This document shows positions 51,637-63,921 of a stretch of 64,000 nucleotides of DNA, one piece after another. The notes under the pieces were generated by a model. That model ran no database searches. It was not told where the DNA came from and saw only the letters and a list, made by a program, of their open reading frames with translations. The first letter of the stretch is position 1, and every line of letters starts with the position of its first letter. The position numbers and the translations under genes are program-made. Source of the stretch: Lichenostomus cassidix (taxonomy: Eukaryota; Chordata; Aves; Passeriformes; Meliphagidae); assembly GCA_008360975.2 (NCBI GenBank), contig CM039189.1, positions 15,094,056 to 15,158,055 on the forward strand, written 5' to 3'.

Positions 51637-54600
51637 GACATTGCAGTGTGACTTTTTAGCATCCCTTGATTTGTTCAAATTGATGATTGCCTGCATAATT
51701 CTATTTTGAGCAGACCGGGTTTGCGTGTGATTATAGATGAGTCTGGCAGAGGTGCAGCTTTGGGCGTAGCAGTGGGGAAGAGCTGGACTCTGGACATGCC
51801 CAAGAAAGATTTTTCAGGATTGCTCTGAGCCAGGTGGATCTGCTGTGTCTTTTCTGAGGTCTGCGGTGCAGCTAATAGATGTCCTCTCTGCACTGGAGGA
51901 GCCAGAATGGAAGCTAGAGGGGAACGAGAGACAAATGAAAAGTGACTTGGTGTCATTTTGTTCTGTGTGCAGATGTCAGCAGTACTGGCAAGCCTAGGCT
52001 ACTCTGCAGTTCTTTCCAGAATTTTCCTTGATTGTTAGTACAGCAAGGGGCGAGGCAATAGGGTTCCTCCAGTGAGTGCTGGAAAATGGTTTTCCTACTT
52101 CTTCTCATTCAACTGCTGTTTAAAGTTTCTTGTGAATGTCTTTTTTCCCCAAAGCTAAAACATATAATGCATCATTAGACATTGTCGGTTTTGTTACTGT
52201 TATTTTATGCACCACTACTGCCATCATTCTGTTCTGTTTGTTTTCTTTTTTTAACAATAAAGGAAAATGTTAGTGGCAGACAGCTTTTGATGTCTGGTGT
52301 TGGACTGCAAACCTTCCATCCCCAGAGATGGGTTTTCCAGGATGGCTCTGAGAGGCTTTCTGTGTGCAGCTCTCCCTCTGCTTGGCCCATTAATTGGGGT
52401 AACAGTATGTGCACTCTACTAATGAGGAGTCACACTATGCAAACAACAGCCTCTGAAGGGAACAAGGGATAAGGGCAGCATGTGTTTGTGGGATCAGAAC
52501 CTATCTGCCTTCATCTAAATTCCCCACGTATCACTTAGGAGAAATAAAGCAAATTATAATACAACAAAGATGACTAAAAATACTTAGTGAAACCTATAAA
52601 AACCAACAGCCAAATGGTTTTTGGTCTTGAATGCTGTCCCTGTACAGTAATTTGCAAGATCGTTTCCAGTCCCATCTACTGTCAGGCACTGCCCCTGATT
52701 CAGTGCTGCCGACTTTCATAACACTGTGGCTTAGATCCACAGTTGCTTGGGTGTCTAACCAGCGACTCCTGGGTCTCCACATGTTTCCATGCATGTGAGC
52801 ACATGTGTTTTGTCAACTGCAGGAAACATACATCTGTCTTTACCTGACACTCAAACTGTTTATACTCTTGAAAAAAACAATTAAAAATAGGATCTCTAGA
52901 GGCTGTGCCATCAGAATATGAAAAAGCGCTCCTAAGCTATTATTGCAGGGGTGGGAAGAAAATGTCGTGATTTTAAGCAATCTGTTGATAGGTATTCTTG
53001 GGTGTACTGAAGGCATTCCAGTCAGCCAGCTGGCCTCAAAACCGGAGCCAACAGTAGTATATGTGTTACAAATCTCTGAGCAGGACTGTTGCATGGCAAC
53101 TGCTTAGCTAACATTTGTATTAGTGGATTCCTTTGAGAATTTTCTAAGTTTTTCAATGCTTGATTGAAAAAAATTGAAGCTTACCAGCAGCTACTTGGTC
53201 ACCTCCATTTCATGTGGAATGAAAAAGAGAAGGGTAATTCCTTACCAATGGCAGTGAAATGCATATGGGAATGGAAGAGAAATTGTGCATGATGTTCTTC
53301 AGCTCAGGTGCCACTGGGAGCTGCCAGCAGAGGTTAAACTGAGGGAGTGCTGGGCATGTACTTAGAGCTACATGAGGCACTTCTAATTTATGAGATCCAC
53401 TTTTTAAACCAGTATTTATAAAAGAAGAGTGAAAAGCATTTGTCCCAGCAGCTACCCCAGCTTTTCTCTGCTGTAGAGGTATATCTTCCCTGGTATGCCT
53501 GCTAACATTTGCAAGACAAACACACAAAAAGCAGAATTGTGGTTCCTGGCTGCCTGCCATTTGATAACAAATGCTGCTTTCCTCTGCCAACACTGCAGCA
53601 ATTCAGGCCTGCTGGCATGGATGCTGCCAACCCTCTGACCTGTGAGAAGTCAGGCTTGCATTGCCATAATTTTTACTGATGGTCTATTAATTTGGAAGTG
53701 CAATGGAGGACAGCCTGCGTTCCTCTTGGGGATTGCCAGTTGTGTAAAAGGTGTGTGCAGTTTCATCTGGCATTGTAGGCTACATCCTGGGGACAGGCTT
53801 TAGAAGGACAGGAGACTGAGAGGTTCTCCTGTATGGCCAAGTGGTGCTTAAAGCAACATGAAAGAGTTGCAAGAGGAGAGGTGGGCAAGGAAAAAGAGTT
53901 TTTATGCTACTCAGCTGCAAAGCCCCAGCCTAGCTACTGCCACAAATTCATTTACAGACTTCACCTTATGCCTTTGGGGACTATGGTACCTCCTGAGGAT
54001 CAGCTGGGCAGGCAGAGACGCAGCAGTCCCCGAGAAGGTGCCAAAGTGAGCATCCTTCCACAGGAGTATGGCCAGTTAGTGGAGGTCAGTTTTTAATCCT
54101 TAGGATGGCTCTGGACTTGCGATGACTTGCAGCCATTAGGGCTTGAATCCTTCCCTTCCTGCTTTCTTGCTCTGAATGAGCTGAATCCCATAAGTTCCTG
54201 GGCAGCCTTTCAGCAAGTGTGTGCTTATCACTAAGCCTGCACACATATGGATGTCACCTAGCCCACATTAATGGGTCCCAGTGTGCAGCTGAATCAGGGT
54301 TGTAGACTTCCAGTATTAACGTGATATGAAGTGATTGTGGTGAGCATTTATATGTTAGTTAATGGACAAATTTTGTGAATTGCCTTTGGGAATATTTTTG
54401 TTACATTCCCACATGAATTTATCTTTACACTGTAACTTACTAGGGAGTTTCAGTACTGGTTTGATCTCAGGGATTCAGTTACACAGTATGCTGCAGACTT
54501 TAAAGTCAGTTGCTTTGCCTGAGCATGCTCATGTGTTAGCTGATTTTTCAGAGGACATGATGATGTAAGCCTAGACATCTGAGGTGAAGATAAAACTCTT

Positions 54601-55136
54601 GATCTGCCTGTAGTTTTGGTTAAGGAACTTGCACTCAAAACACAGTAGATTTAAAATTGCAGTGAGGGCGCACAAAAATATTCCGAAGCATTCCTGAAAC
54701 CACTATGAGTAAAATGAAAGTGAATGAAATATGATAGCTAAAGGGGCATGCGAAGTTTGAACTCAGGACAAGCATTTCAGTCAGACCTTTGAGATCAAGG
54801 CTGATGTGTATGAAGCTGAACATCTCTGTCTTCAGAAGGGGCTGATTTTCAGGGATGCAGAAGGCCTCACTGACCCATCAGAGATGGCTGGAGTCAACAA
54901 AAAGAGGGATTTGCCTGCCTGCATGGATGGGATCCCAGGCTCTCCCTTCCTCACAGGAGCTGTGTAGGGACAGCACAAGCATCCCTCTTCTGAGGTGGGG
55001 TATTTTTATAGTAGCTGGGAATTTTTATGCCACACACTGGCAGTTCCATTTACAGAGCAGGTTTGTTCACTTGCTCACACAGAGTGAGGAGTCTGAGCTG
55101 CAGGAGACTGAGCTGGCCTTGCTGTTTTGCAGGAGG

Positions 55137-58100
55137 ATGATTCCTGTGACCGAGTTCCGGCAGTTCTCGGAGCAGCAGCCGGCGTTCCGGGTGCTGAAGC
55201 CCTGGTGGGATGTGTTCACAGACTATCTCTCGGTCGCCATGCTGATGATTGGAGTGTTTGGGTGCACCTTACAGGTAAATCCAAGGGGACACAGGCGTGG
55301 CGGGTGCTCTTGGGGCTGCTGAAAGAACACCACAAATGAGGAAGGGCCTTGGAAGGATGGTGTCCCATCTTGGTTTGTCTCTTGGGCTCACCATGAACAA
55401 AGCAAAAATGTGCTGGTCCCAGGATTAAAGCTGTTTAAGTAGCGACATCGAATAACACAGACCAGACTTTTAGCAGATGGGAATCAACAGAGTTGCACTA
55501 AAGTCAATGGAGCTGTGCCAGCTGAGATAAGAGCTGCTGGTTTGGCTGTTGTCTGGATCTGTTTTCACCTCTGTTTGGCATAACAAAACAGATTATCAAC
55601 TTCAGTTCTTATTTGTTACCATTTTGCTGTTTGAAAGTTTGAAAAATGTAGTTTTGTAATTATTTTTTTTCTTTTTTTGGCAAATGTTGATATTATTTCT
55701 GTCATTATGCTTTAAAGATATTTGAAATTAATGTGTTTATTTTATTAACACCATCCACTCCTAATATTATGTCTCTCCCATTCCTGAACATCTCTGAGGG
55801 TGGTTACACATAAACAATTGACGTTAGTGTCAGTCACTGTTAGTTAGATTTTGCTAAAGAGCCAAAAGCAGAAAAGAAATGAAAAATACTGTCTGGGATG
55901 ACTCCACAAAAATATAAAGTTACAGTACTGGTTCAAACATGGATCTCACATTTCTTGGCACAACTTTGAAATGGAGGTAAAGGGACACATTGACAGATCT
56001 CTTATTTCAGGGGAATTTGCTCACTTACATGGCCTAGGATTCAGATACACTGTGTCTTAAATTTCACATGAAATCAACTGTAGTTTTGCCTGTATTCTCT
56101 ATTCTCAAGTATTTTCAGTTAATACAACGTTCGTGTTTAGTAATCTCTTTATATAGAGCTGAGTTTTGCATTAGTAGATAAGTGTTTGCTTAACCACACA
56201 AAGTAAATCATCTGTTATTTTTAAGTTTACCTGCTTGATTGGTGGAAGCACACTGGAAAATAATGTGTGGAAATACTGAAATAATAGACAGCCTTTTTTT
56301 ATTCCAATTTATTGCTAGATACATAAGCCCAGGATGAAAGTAAGGGTATATATCGCAGTAGCGTTTGCAGACATAGATTAACTACAGAAGTTTTTGATGT
56401 GTCAACAGTTATGGCAGTGATGTTGTTCAAAACATATGTGGTCTTATCTCAGCATCTCCCTACACCAGGGTGGATCATCAGGGATTATCTGATCTTGGTA
56501 GCTCTTGTTTTGTTATATTTAGTGCTTTCAACAACCATGATGTCAAAGACTACATCTACACTACACACACGTGCTTAGTTTGGGCTAATCCCAGTTAGTC
56601 ATTCAGGGCAAGTAAGAGAGCTCTTTGGTTTATCACATGGATTAGCATTTTAAATTCAGACCTATAGGGAGTCTTGTGTTGAACTCAGAACTGGTATCCC
56701 AAATTAAACCAAAGGTGATTGGTCCCTAAAGGCACTCTGACCTCCATTTGTCAACATGGATTACCATCCTAAATTAAGGAAATTGCCTTTTTCTCTTTTT
56801 TTCCCCTTTTTAATTGTAGACAGACTCAAGAATAGAGCTACATTTTTTCCCCAGGTGTGTAGTATGTCCTGCAGAAGTCCCCCATAGAGAGGGACTTTGG
56901 GCAAGGGTGTGTAGTGATAGAAAAAGGGGTAAGGGCTTTTAGCTGACAGAGGGTAGGTTTAGATTAGATATGAGGAAGAAATTCTTTGCTGTAAGTATGT
57001 TGAGGCACTGAAACAGGTTGAAGTTCCCAGAGAAATTGTGGATGCCCCATACCTGGAAGTGTCTGAGGCCAGGCTGGAGGTGGCTCTGAGCAACCTGGTC
57101 TAGTGGAAGATGTCCCTGCCCATGGCAGGGTGTTGGAAGTAGATGATCTTTAAGGTCCCTTTCAACCCAGATCATTCTATGAGTCTATGAGGACTCTATG
57201 TATATGTTTGAGAAACTAAATAAAATTTATGTCTATGCACACACAAATGCCAGCAAAGAACTGTCCTTATCTGTCTTAATAAAGACTGAAGATGAATAAT
57301 GTCCCAGCACAGATATGCTCAAATTAGCCCTTTGTCAGCCATTTTTGGTGTGATAAGACATCATCACAGTGTGAGAGTACAGCCACATGAATGCAGTTGT
57401 GCTGCTTTCAAGCCTAAGCTGTCTCTGAACATAGTGTAGCCAGGGTGAGTACACATGGCAGTAACAGTCTGTCTCTGGGGAGAGCTGTGCAGGAGATCCC
57501 TGGTCTTTCTGGAAGCATTCCCCACACTTCTCCTTTTCCTGGATTGTCTCAATGCCCTCTTTTTCCCTTTTATTATGGAAAGCTAATCATAGATAGAAAG
57601 GGGTGGCCTAGTTCTTGGCATATAGAACAAGTGTCTTGTTGAGAATAATAATAGCAGAGCCTGTGCGGCCAAGTAGCAGGCTGTGGGGAGGAATGCCTGG
57701 CAGCTGGAGGAACTCCAAGGACAGCTACCCATTGGTGATGCCACCATTGTTTGAACATCAGTTCAAAAGATGTCTTTTTGTGTGTTCCAGGTCATGCAAG
57801 ACAAGATAATATGCCTTCCAAAGCGTGTCCAGCCTTGCCAGAACCAATCTAATAGTTCAAATGTGTTTAACGCAATCCCAGATACTACCCCCCTTCCACC
57901 ACTAAAGCCATCCACCCCTCCAGCTACAGTTGAAATGAAAGGACTCAAGACTGATTTGGACCTTCAGCAGTACAGCTTTATAAATCAGGTGTGCTATGAA
58001 CGGGCTCTGCACTGGTATGCCAAGTACTTCCCTTACCTTGTCCTTATACACACGCTGGTCTTCATGCTGTGTAGTAACTTTTGGTTCAAATTCCCTGGAT

Positions 58101-60061
58101 CAAGCTCCAAAATTGAACACTTCATTTCAATACTTGGGAAATGTTTTGATTCTCCCTGGACAACAAGAGCTTTATCTGAAGTGTCAGGGGAAGACTCTGA
58201 AGAGAAGGATAACAGGAAGAACAACATTAACAAGTCTAATACTACTCAGCCAAGCACTGAAGGCACTTTGGTCAAGACACAGTCTTTAAAATCAATCCCT
58301 GAGAAGTTAGTTGTGGATAAGGGAACACCTGGGGCATTAGACAAAAAAGAAGGTGAACAGGCCAAAGCACTGTTTGAAAAGGTGAAGAAATTTAGACTGC
58401 ATGTTGAGGAGGGTGATATACTCTATGTCATGTACGTTCGCCAGACTGTACTTAAGGTAATTAAATTCCTTATTATTATTGCTTACAACACAGCACTTGT
58501 CTCGGAAGTTAATTTTACAGTAGTCTGTAACGTTGATATTGAAGACATGACAGGATACAAGAATTTTTGCTGTAATCACACGATGGCACATCTGTTCTCT
58601 AAACTTTCTTACTGCTACCTGTGCTTTGTAAGCATCTATGGCCTGACATGCCTTTATACACTGTACTGGTTGTTCTACCGTTCCCTGAAAGAATATTCTT
58701 TTGAGTATGTCCGGCAAGAGACAGGAATTGATGATATCCCAGATGTCAAGAATGACTTTGCTTTTATGCTTCATATGATCGATCAGTATGATCCTCTCTA
58801 CTCCAAGCGCTTTGCTGTCTTCCTGTCTGAAGTCAGTGAAAATAAGCTGAAACAGCTAAACCTAAACAATGAGTGGACTGCAGATAAACTGCGACAGAGG
58901 CTACAGACAAACTCCCACAGCCATTTGGAGCTACAGCTTTTCATGCTTTCTGGACTACCAGACACGGTGTTTGAAATTACTGAGCTGCAGTCTTTAAAAC
59001 TTGAAATAATTAATAATGTAATGATACCAGCAACCATTGCACAGTTGGACAATCTCCAGGAGCTCTCGTTGCACCAGTGCTCCGTGAAGATCCACAGTGC
59101 CGCCTTGGCTTTTCTGAAGGAGAATCTCAAGATCTTGAGCGTCAAGTTTGATGACATCAGAGAACTTCCACACTGGATGTATGGCCTCAGAAATTTGGAA
59201 GAGCTCTACTTGATTGGCTCCCTAAGTCACGATATTTCTAAAAACATTACACTGGAGTCTTTTCGGGAGCTTAAAAGCCTAAAAGTTCTTCACATAAAAA
59301 GTAATTTGTCCAAAATCCCACAATCTGCAGTTGATGTTTCAAGTCACCTGCAAAAATTGTGTATCCATAATGATGGCACTAAGTTAGTGATGCTCAACAA
59401 TCTGAAGAAGATGGTCAACCTGACACAGTTGGAATTGGTTCATTGTGATTTAGAGCGCATACCTCATGCAGTCTTCAGCCTTCTCAGTCTTCAGGAATTG
59501 GATCTAAAGGAAAACAACCTCAAGTCCATTGAAGAAATAGTAAGTTTTCAACATCTGCGAAAGCTGACAATTCTAAAGCTGTGGTACAACAGTATAACCT
59601 ACATCCCAGAGCATATAAAGAAGCTCACTAGTCTAGAGCGGCTTTCCTTCAGCCATAACAAAATAGAGGTTCTTCCGTCCCACCTATTCCTATGCAACAA
59701 AATCAGATATTTGGATTTGTCTTACAATGACATCCGCTTTATCCCACCTGAAATAGGAGTTCTGCAGAGTTTACAATACTTTTCCATTACTTGCAACAAA
59801 GTGGAGAGTGTGCCAGATGAACTATACTTTTGCAAAAAACTTAAGACTCTTAAAATTGGGAAAAATAACTTGTCAGTCCTTTCACCTAAAATTGGTAATT
59901 TGATATTGCTCTCCTACTTGGATATTAAAGGCAATCACTTTGAAATCCTCCCACCTGAGCTCGGTGAGTGTAGAGCTCTGAAGAGGACTGGTTTCATTGT
60001 AGAGGACAACTTGTTTGAAACTTTGCCTTCTGATGTCAGGGAGCAAATGAAAGCTGAATAA
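55137..60061 (+). CDS. LRRC8C: LRRC8C, volume-regulated anion channel subunit C (two coding exons)
   Basis: Coding exons are 55,137-55,274 (46 codons) and 57,791-60,061 (756 codons plus stop), giving 802 residues (human 803). The start [10 protein letters not shown] is the family start, 4 nt after the acceptor. Channel region: TM1 about 23-47, first extracellular loop with Cys54, Cys62 and Cys114 and sequons at Asn64 and Asn67, TM2 about 125-145, cytosolic loop with [18 protein letters not shown] (229-246), TM3 about 262-285, second loop with Cys292, 306 and 307, TM4 about 312-343. Leucine-rich repeats fill about 395-802. Leu104 stands where LRRC8A has pore Arg103, as in mammalian LRRC8C. Known role: with LRRC8A it forms plasma-membrane VRAC that passes chloride, organic osmolytes and cyclic dinucleotides; first described as FAD158 in adipocyte differentiation. 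Cys62 and Cys306 look unusual (see findings). Function is inferred from homology. Confidence 0.98.
55275..57790 (+). other. LRRC8C: LRRC8C intron after codon 46
   Basis: A 2,516-bp phase-0 GT-AG intron, donor CAG|GTAAAT after 55,274 and acceptor TGTGTTCCAG|GTC before 57,791. Joining gives CTLQ-VMQDK, as expected for the family. It contains a CR1 LINE 3' end at about 56,930-57,190. Nothing else is recognised. Confidence 0.96.
56930..57190 (+). mobile_element. CR1 LINE 3'-end fragment
   Basis: Matches the known 3' end of avian CR1: a segment like AGGTTTAGATTAGATAT, the block resembling GAAATTCTTTGCTGT, a TGGAAGTGTCTGAGGCCAGG block, a block like CTGCCCATGGCAGGG, and the ending AAGGTCCCTTTCAACCC followed by the CR1-type short tandem tail (ATTCTATGA, GTCTATGA). 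It is a 5'-truncated retroposition product of about 260 bp, sense to LRRC8C. It has no coding capacity and looks older than recent insertions. Confidence 0.93.
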
Positions 60062-60212
60062 CTTCTTGCTCAGTTTTAACAGAAGTAACCGTTCTACCAA
60101 AAACGCTCTAGAGAATGCATACTCTGAATATGCATTTAATTTGTCGTTATTTTTTCTTTTTCAAATCCTTTCTGTACAAACAAATTTGGAGTAAGGAGTA
60201 CATATATTTTTA

Positions 60213-60218
60213 AATAAA
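60213..60218 (+). terminator. LRRC8C: Proximal poly(A) signal of LRRC8C (AATAAA)
   Basis: Canonical hexamer only about 150 nt after the stop codon, in a T-rich context. Use would give a very short 3'UTR that excludes both Pumilio-type elements. Confidence 0.5.
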
Positions 60219-61869
60219 ATTTTCTCATATTTTTTCACTGTTTTAAGATATTTTAAAGTTTGTTTTGCCCTGAAAACAAGGGTATCTGTAACTTAATTTT
60301 TCCTGGTAAAAGTAAATGACTTTATCTGCTGGTTTTGCTTTCCATTTCCTAATCCCACCAGGGAAACTGTGTTTAAGATGTATGCTTTGGGTTGCATAGT
60401 TTGTAATAGATGATTATATTGTCTTCTGGTTAGAGTTAATCCCTTAGGACATGGTCTTCAACAGGTGGTGCTGCAGGTGTTGAATGCCTTGTTTCCTCTT
60501 TTCTTCAGTGGCAGTAGAAGGTGTTCAACATCTAACAAGATCAAATCTAGGCTGACAATCCCTTTTTACTTACAACATGGTTTTCTCAGATGGCCAAAGC
60601 AAGTAGAAGGGTTCTTTATGTATTTTAACAGGTATGAGGGAGTATGCAAAACTCCTTCAGGGCCTTTTGGCAAGTTCAGTCTGACTGCTGATTCACACAC
60701 GGCACTGAGCAGGAAGCACTCACTGCGATTTCCTCTCTGGTGCAGGAAGAATAAGGTCACAGTTCACAGAGGAATCAGGACCAAAGTGACTCATGTTGAA
60801 GGTTTTCCAAGCAGTGCAAAGGGATGTGGCTGCCCATTTCCTACTAACTTGAATTAGTTAGGGGTGCAATGAACTCACTGTATTGGAGACGTCAACTCAG
60901 CAAGATGAAATGCTGTCTTGAAAAACCCCATCCTCCCTTAAACACCCTGTGCTGCTAGAGGGAAAGTGCCCTCTGCCCCCTCAGCCCACTTCCCCACCAA
61001 ATGGCTTGGTACCTTCTAGGAATGGAATCCAGAAAAAGTGCAATCATACTTAGTTTGTAAAGCTTCTGACAAGGAAATAGCATCTAATATGCTCCTTAAT
61101 TGAGCTTGGGTAGCGTAAAACCAAGCCCAGCACAGGAACATTTGCAGATTTGCAAAAAAAGAGATTAAATGAATACATTAACTTCTCACAAGTCTCAGCC
61201 TACCCAAGGACAGTGATGAAGGTTATGTTTTCATCTCCCGGAGAGTAATTAAATTGGAAATCATACAGTTGGAAGTCTGCATTTTGAAATAATGTGATCT
61301 CTGATGTTTGTGCATCAGCTTGGGAACTTTATCTTCTGAAGCCGTGTTTGGCTGTTTATTTAATCCACCCATTTGATTTCTCTTAGTCAGGTTTGAAAGG
61401 GATGTGCTGCTCACAAACTAATTTAAGCTAATCAAAAGTAGTAAAATATTTTGCTGGGAGGACATCTCTTCATCCTATCCAACAATACCTATTTGAGTCA
61501 GATGCAGGCACTGGATAAACGTTTTGCAAGAATATCTAGGAATAAGGCCTTACTTCTCTAGGAGGCAATGCTGTTCATAAATTGCAGAGGTTGAGTTGCT
61601 GATTGTTTAAAGTTATGTAAAATATTTTACAGTTTTCAGATTGGTTGCTCTTAAATGTTTTCTAACTGCCATTGTGTGTCTTGAGCTGCAGTTAATCTGA
61701 GTTCTTGAGCTTGGCCCAAAAGCAAACGGTTGGTTTAAGAGTATGGCTTATAAAGATGGGGAGACAAGCTCCAATGAGAAGTTCCTCGTTACTCCAGGGT
61801 GTGCTATGCAATCTGGTGTGTGGGGTTGCCACAGTACCAGGTCAGACTTATTTTTTGCACTTGGCTATG

Positions 61870-61941
61870 TTCTGGAGAAGATCCATGGGATTAATCAAAA
61901 ACGGGTTCTGGAGAAGATCCATGGGATTAATCAAAAACGGG
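61870..61941 (+). repeat. Perfect 36-bp tandem duplication
   Basis: The unit starting TTCTGGAGAAGATCC and ending AAAAACGGG occurs twice head to tail (61,870-61,905 and 61,906-61,941) with no mismatch. Identity of the copies indicates a recent event. It lies in the predicted LRRC8C 3'UTR. Confidence 0.97.
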
Positions 61942-63915
61942 TCAGGCATGAAGGAATCAAATCAAGCTTTTTAAAAGGGGTTTGATTTAGTTCTGTTGAA
62001 GACCTATATAACTGAACAGCTGTTGCAAGAGCTACTCCTACTTATGTGTGGAATGCACTTACTGGAACAACTTGGCAGTATATATGTTCTAAATGTATTT
62101 CACTGTGATGTTATGTGAGGAAGAGAAACATTTCATTGCTCATATTATCCTAATTATGTAAACCAAAGTGCTGTTGTCCCTGATGAATGTAAACGGTTTG
62201 AAATGTCCAAGTAATTGGTGGAGCTGTATAGTTCTCTTACTTAGATTTTAAATATGGGATTACATTTAAAGTTTTTTTAAAAAGTCTTTATATTCCTAGA
62301 TGTAGCATTTTAAATCCCTAATTTATTTTGTGTCTAATGTTGTTTCATGTGTAGTTTGTGGCCTGATTTCTGAATGGAAGTTATGCACACCTCATAACTG
62401 AAGGTTGGAGGCTTGTTCTATGCCAGTTTTGTAAATACATCACTTAGGGGATGTGGGGGTTTTGTTTGTGACTGATTATACCAGTGCAACCCCTCATGCG
62501 GACACAGTTACATGAGTATAAAGTGCCTTGTGCTGGCATATCTTTATTCACTTTGCTAGGAATAAACTATACCGGTCTAAGCACTTTCACGCTAATAACT
62601 GTATCTTCTCCAAGGGTTTGGTCAGCTGGGACAGCTTCCTCAGTCTGACAGCTCACTGTCACCAAAAAGGGGCAGCTCCTTCCTGCTCCCGTGCTGCCTA
62701 TTCCTGCCAACACATTCCAGCTGCTTCTCATGTACCTTTACAGGTCTGGTGCTGGTCTGATCCCTCCACAGGAAAAAACAACTTTTTAAACCAGCAGAAA
62801 ACTATGCCAGTCTAAAAAAGGGACTAATTTTCTGCTGAACAAGCTCTCTAAAGGATTGGATGGACACTAGGGTGTGAGTAACAAGGGGACAGCACTCTGC
62901 AGCTGGGGTCTGTGCAAGGACAAGGCGGAGCAAGTCACTTTGGAGGTGCTAGGTCAGTTCATCATCTTGCTGAGCCCCATGCTTGAAGAGCTGTGCTGTT
63001 TTATCTATAGCAGGGTTAGGCAGCTTGGCTTTTTTGAGTAGACAGCCCTCAGGCTTGCAGTGGGTGATAAAATATCACATTACTGTTAATTTCTTAATGA
63101 AACAAACTCAGGTAGCTGCACTGTTGACTTTTCTAAACTTCTTACTGTCTAGTCTGGGGTGTATTTTCCAAACCCATATTACAGTGACCTAGAAATGAGT
63201 CAGTTGAGGGAAGATTGTTTCCTAATTCTCTATGACATCCAGGAAAATATGTAAAAGTGCCATATTTACTCAGTGAATCATGTACTGCTCATATGTATAT
63301 TCACTTGCAATTCATACTAGACTTTTCTGTGACCAATAGTGTTTGACTTAGAATGAATGGACATTTTGTGGACAATACTTTAGCATGGTTTGTATATATA
63401 CAAAGAGTTTATGTAACTACTTATATTAATCAGGTGCCTAACAAGTATGACAATTCCAGAATTTAAGCAAGGCATTTTTTCATTATTGCTCAAAAATAGT
63501 AAAAATCTTCCTTGGTAACGGAATTAGAGATGACAAAGATTGCATCAGAAGTAAGAAAACAACCTTCTTAGTACATTGAGCCTGACAAGCAAATCTACTT
63601 TGTGATCAAAATTTGGAGATGTGCATCTCCCTCTTTGTCAAAATTAGAATGGATATTTGTGCTGACCATGTGTATCCAGCCAGCCCAACAACTTTTGCAA
63701 ATTCTGATTGGCAAGCGCCTGCGCCAAGTCTTATATCACATTTCTGGCACTTCAATAATTCATGTGCTTAAGTGGTGACGAGTCCTGTAGGAATGCCAAG
63801 AAAAAACTTTGAATTTGACCAAATGGACAAACTTAATTCTGTAGCAAGATTCTTAATATGATAATAGACCTGCATAGTGTTACGTTGCAATATAGTGCAC
63901 CCAGAAAAAAACAGA

Positions 63916-63921
63916 AATAAA
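63916..63921 (+). terminator. LRRC8C: Distal poly(A) signal of LRRC8C (AATAAA)
   Basis: Canonical hexamer followed by a T/G-rich downstream stretch. It is the best candidate for the end of the long LRRC8C message; cleavage would fall near 63,935-63,945. The remaining 60 bases to the window end would then be intergenic. Confidence 0.6.

Larger units (their letters stand above)
40658..55132 (+). other. LRRC8C: LRRC8C intron 1 (5'UTR intron)
   Basis: About 14.5 kb from the CpG-island donor to the acceptor TTTTGCAG at 55,125-55,132. Apart from the remainder of the CpG island (to 41,420), it is AT-rich with a GC-richer, CpG-poor patch around 49,560-50,560. Named contents are a hairpin and direct-repeat cluster at 46,584-46,674, a candidate muscle/AP-1-type element at 49,990-50,040, a T/G-rich tract at 51,094-51,171 and a 21-bp direct repeat at 51,580-51,636. 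I recognise no protein in it. Confidence 0.75.

Noticed and set aside
54855..55136. In-frame N-terminal extension of LRRC8C from ATG 54,855
   Set aside because: It runs through the splice acceptor at 55,132; the family starts at MIPVTEF and the extension has no homology that I recognise.
57769..57790. Start of LRRC8C at ATG 57,770
   Set aside because: This ATG overlaps the polypyrimidine tract; the second coding exon begins at 57,791 and the true start is in the upstream exon at 55,137.
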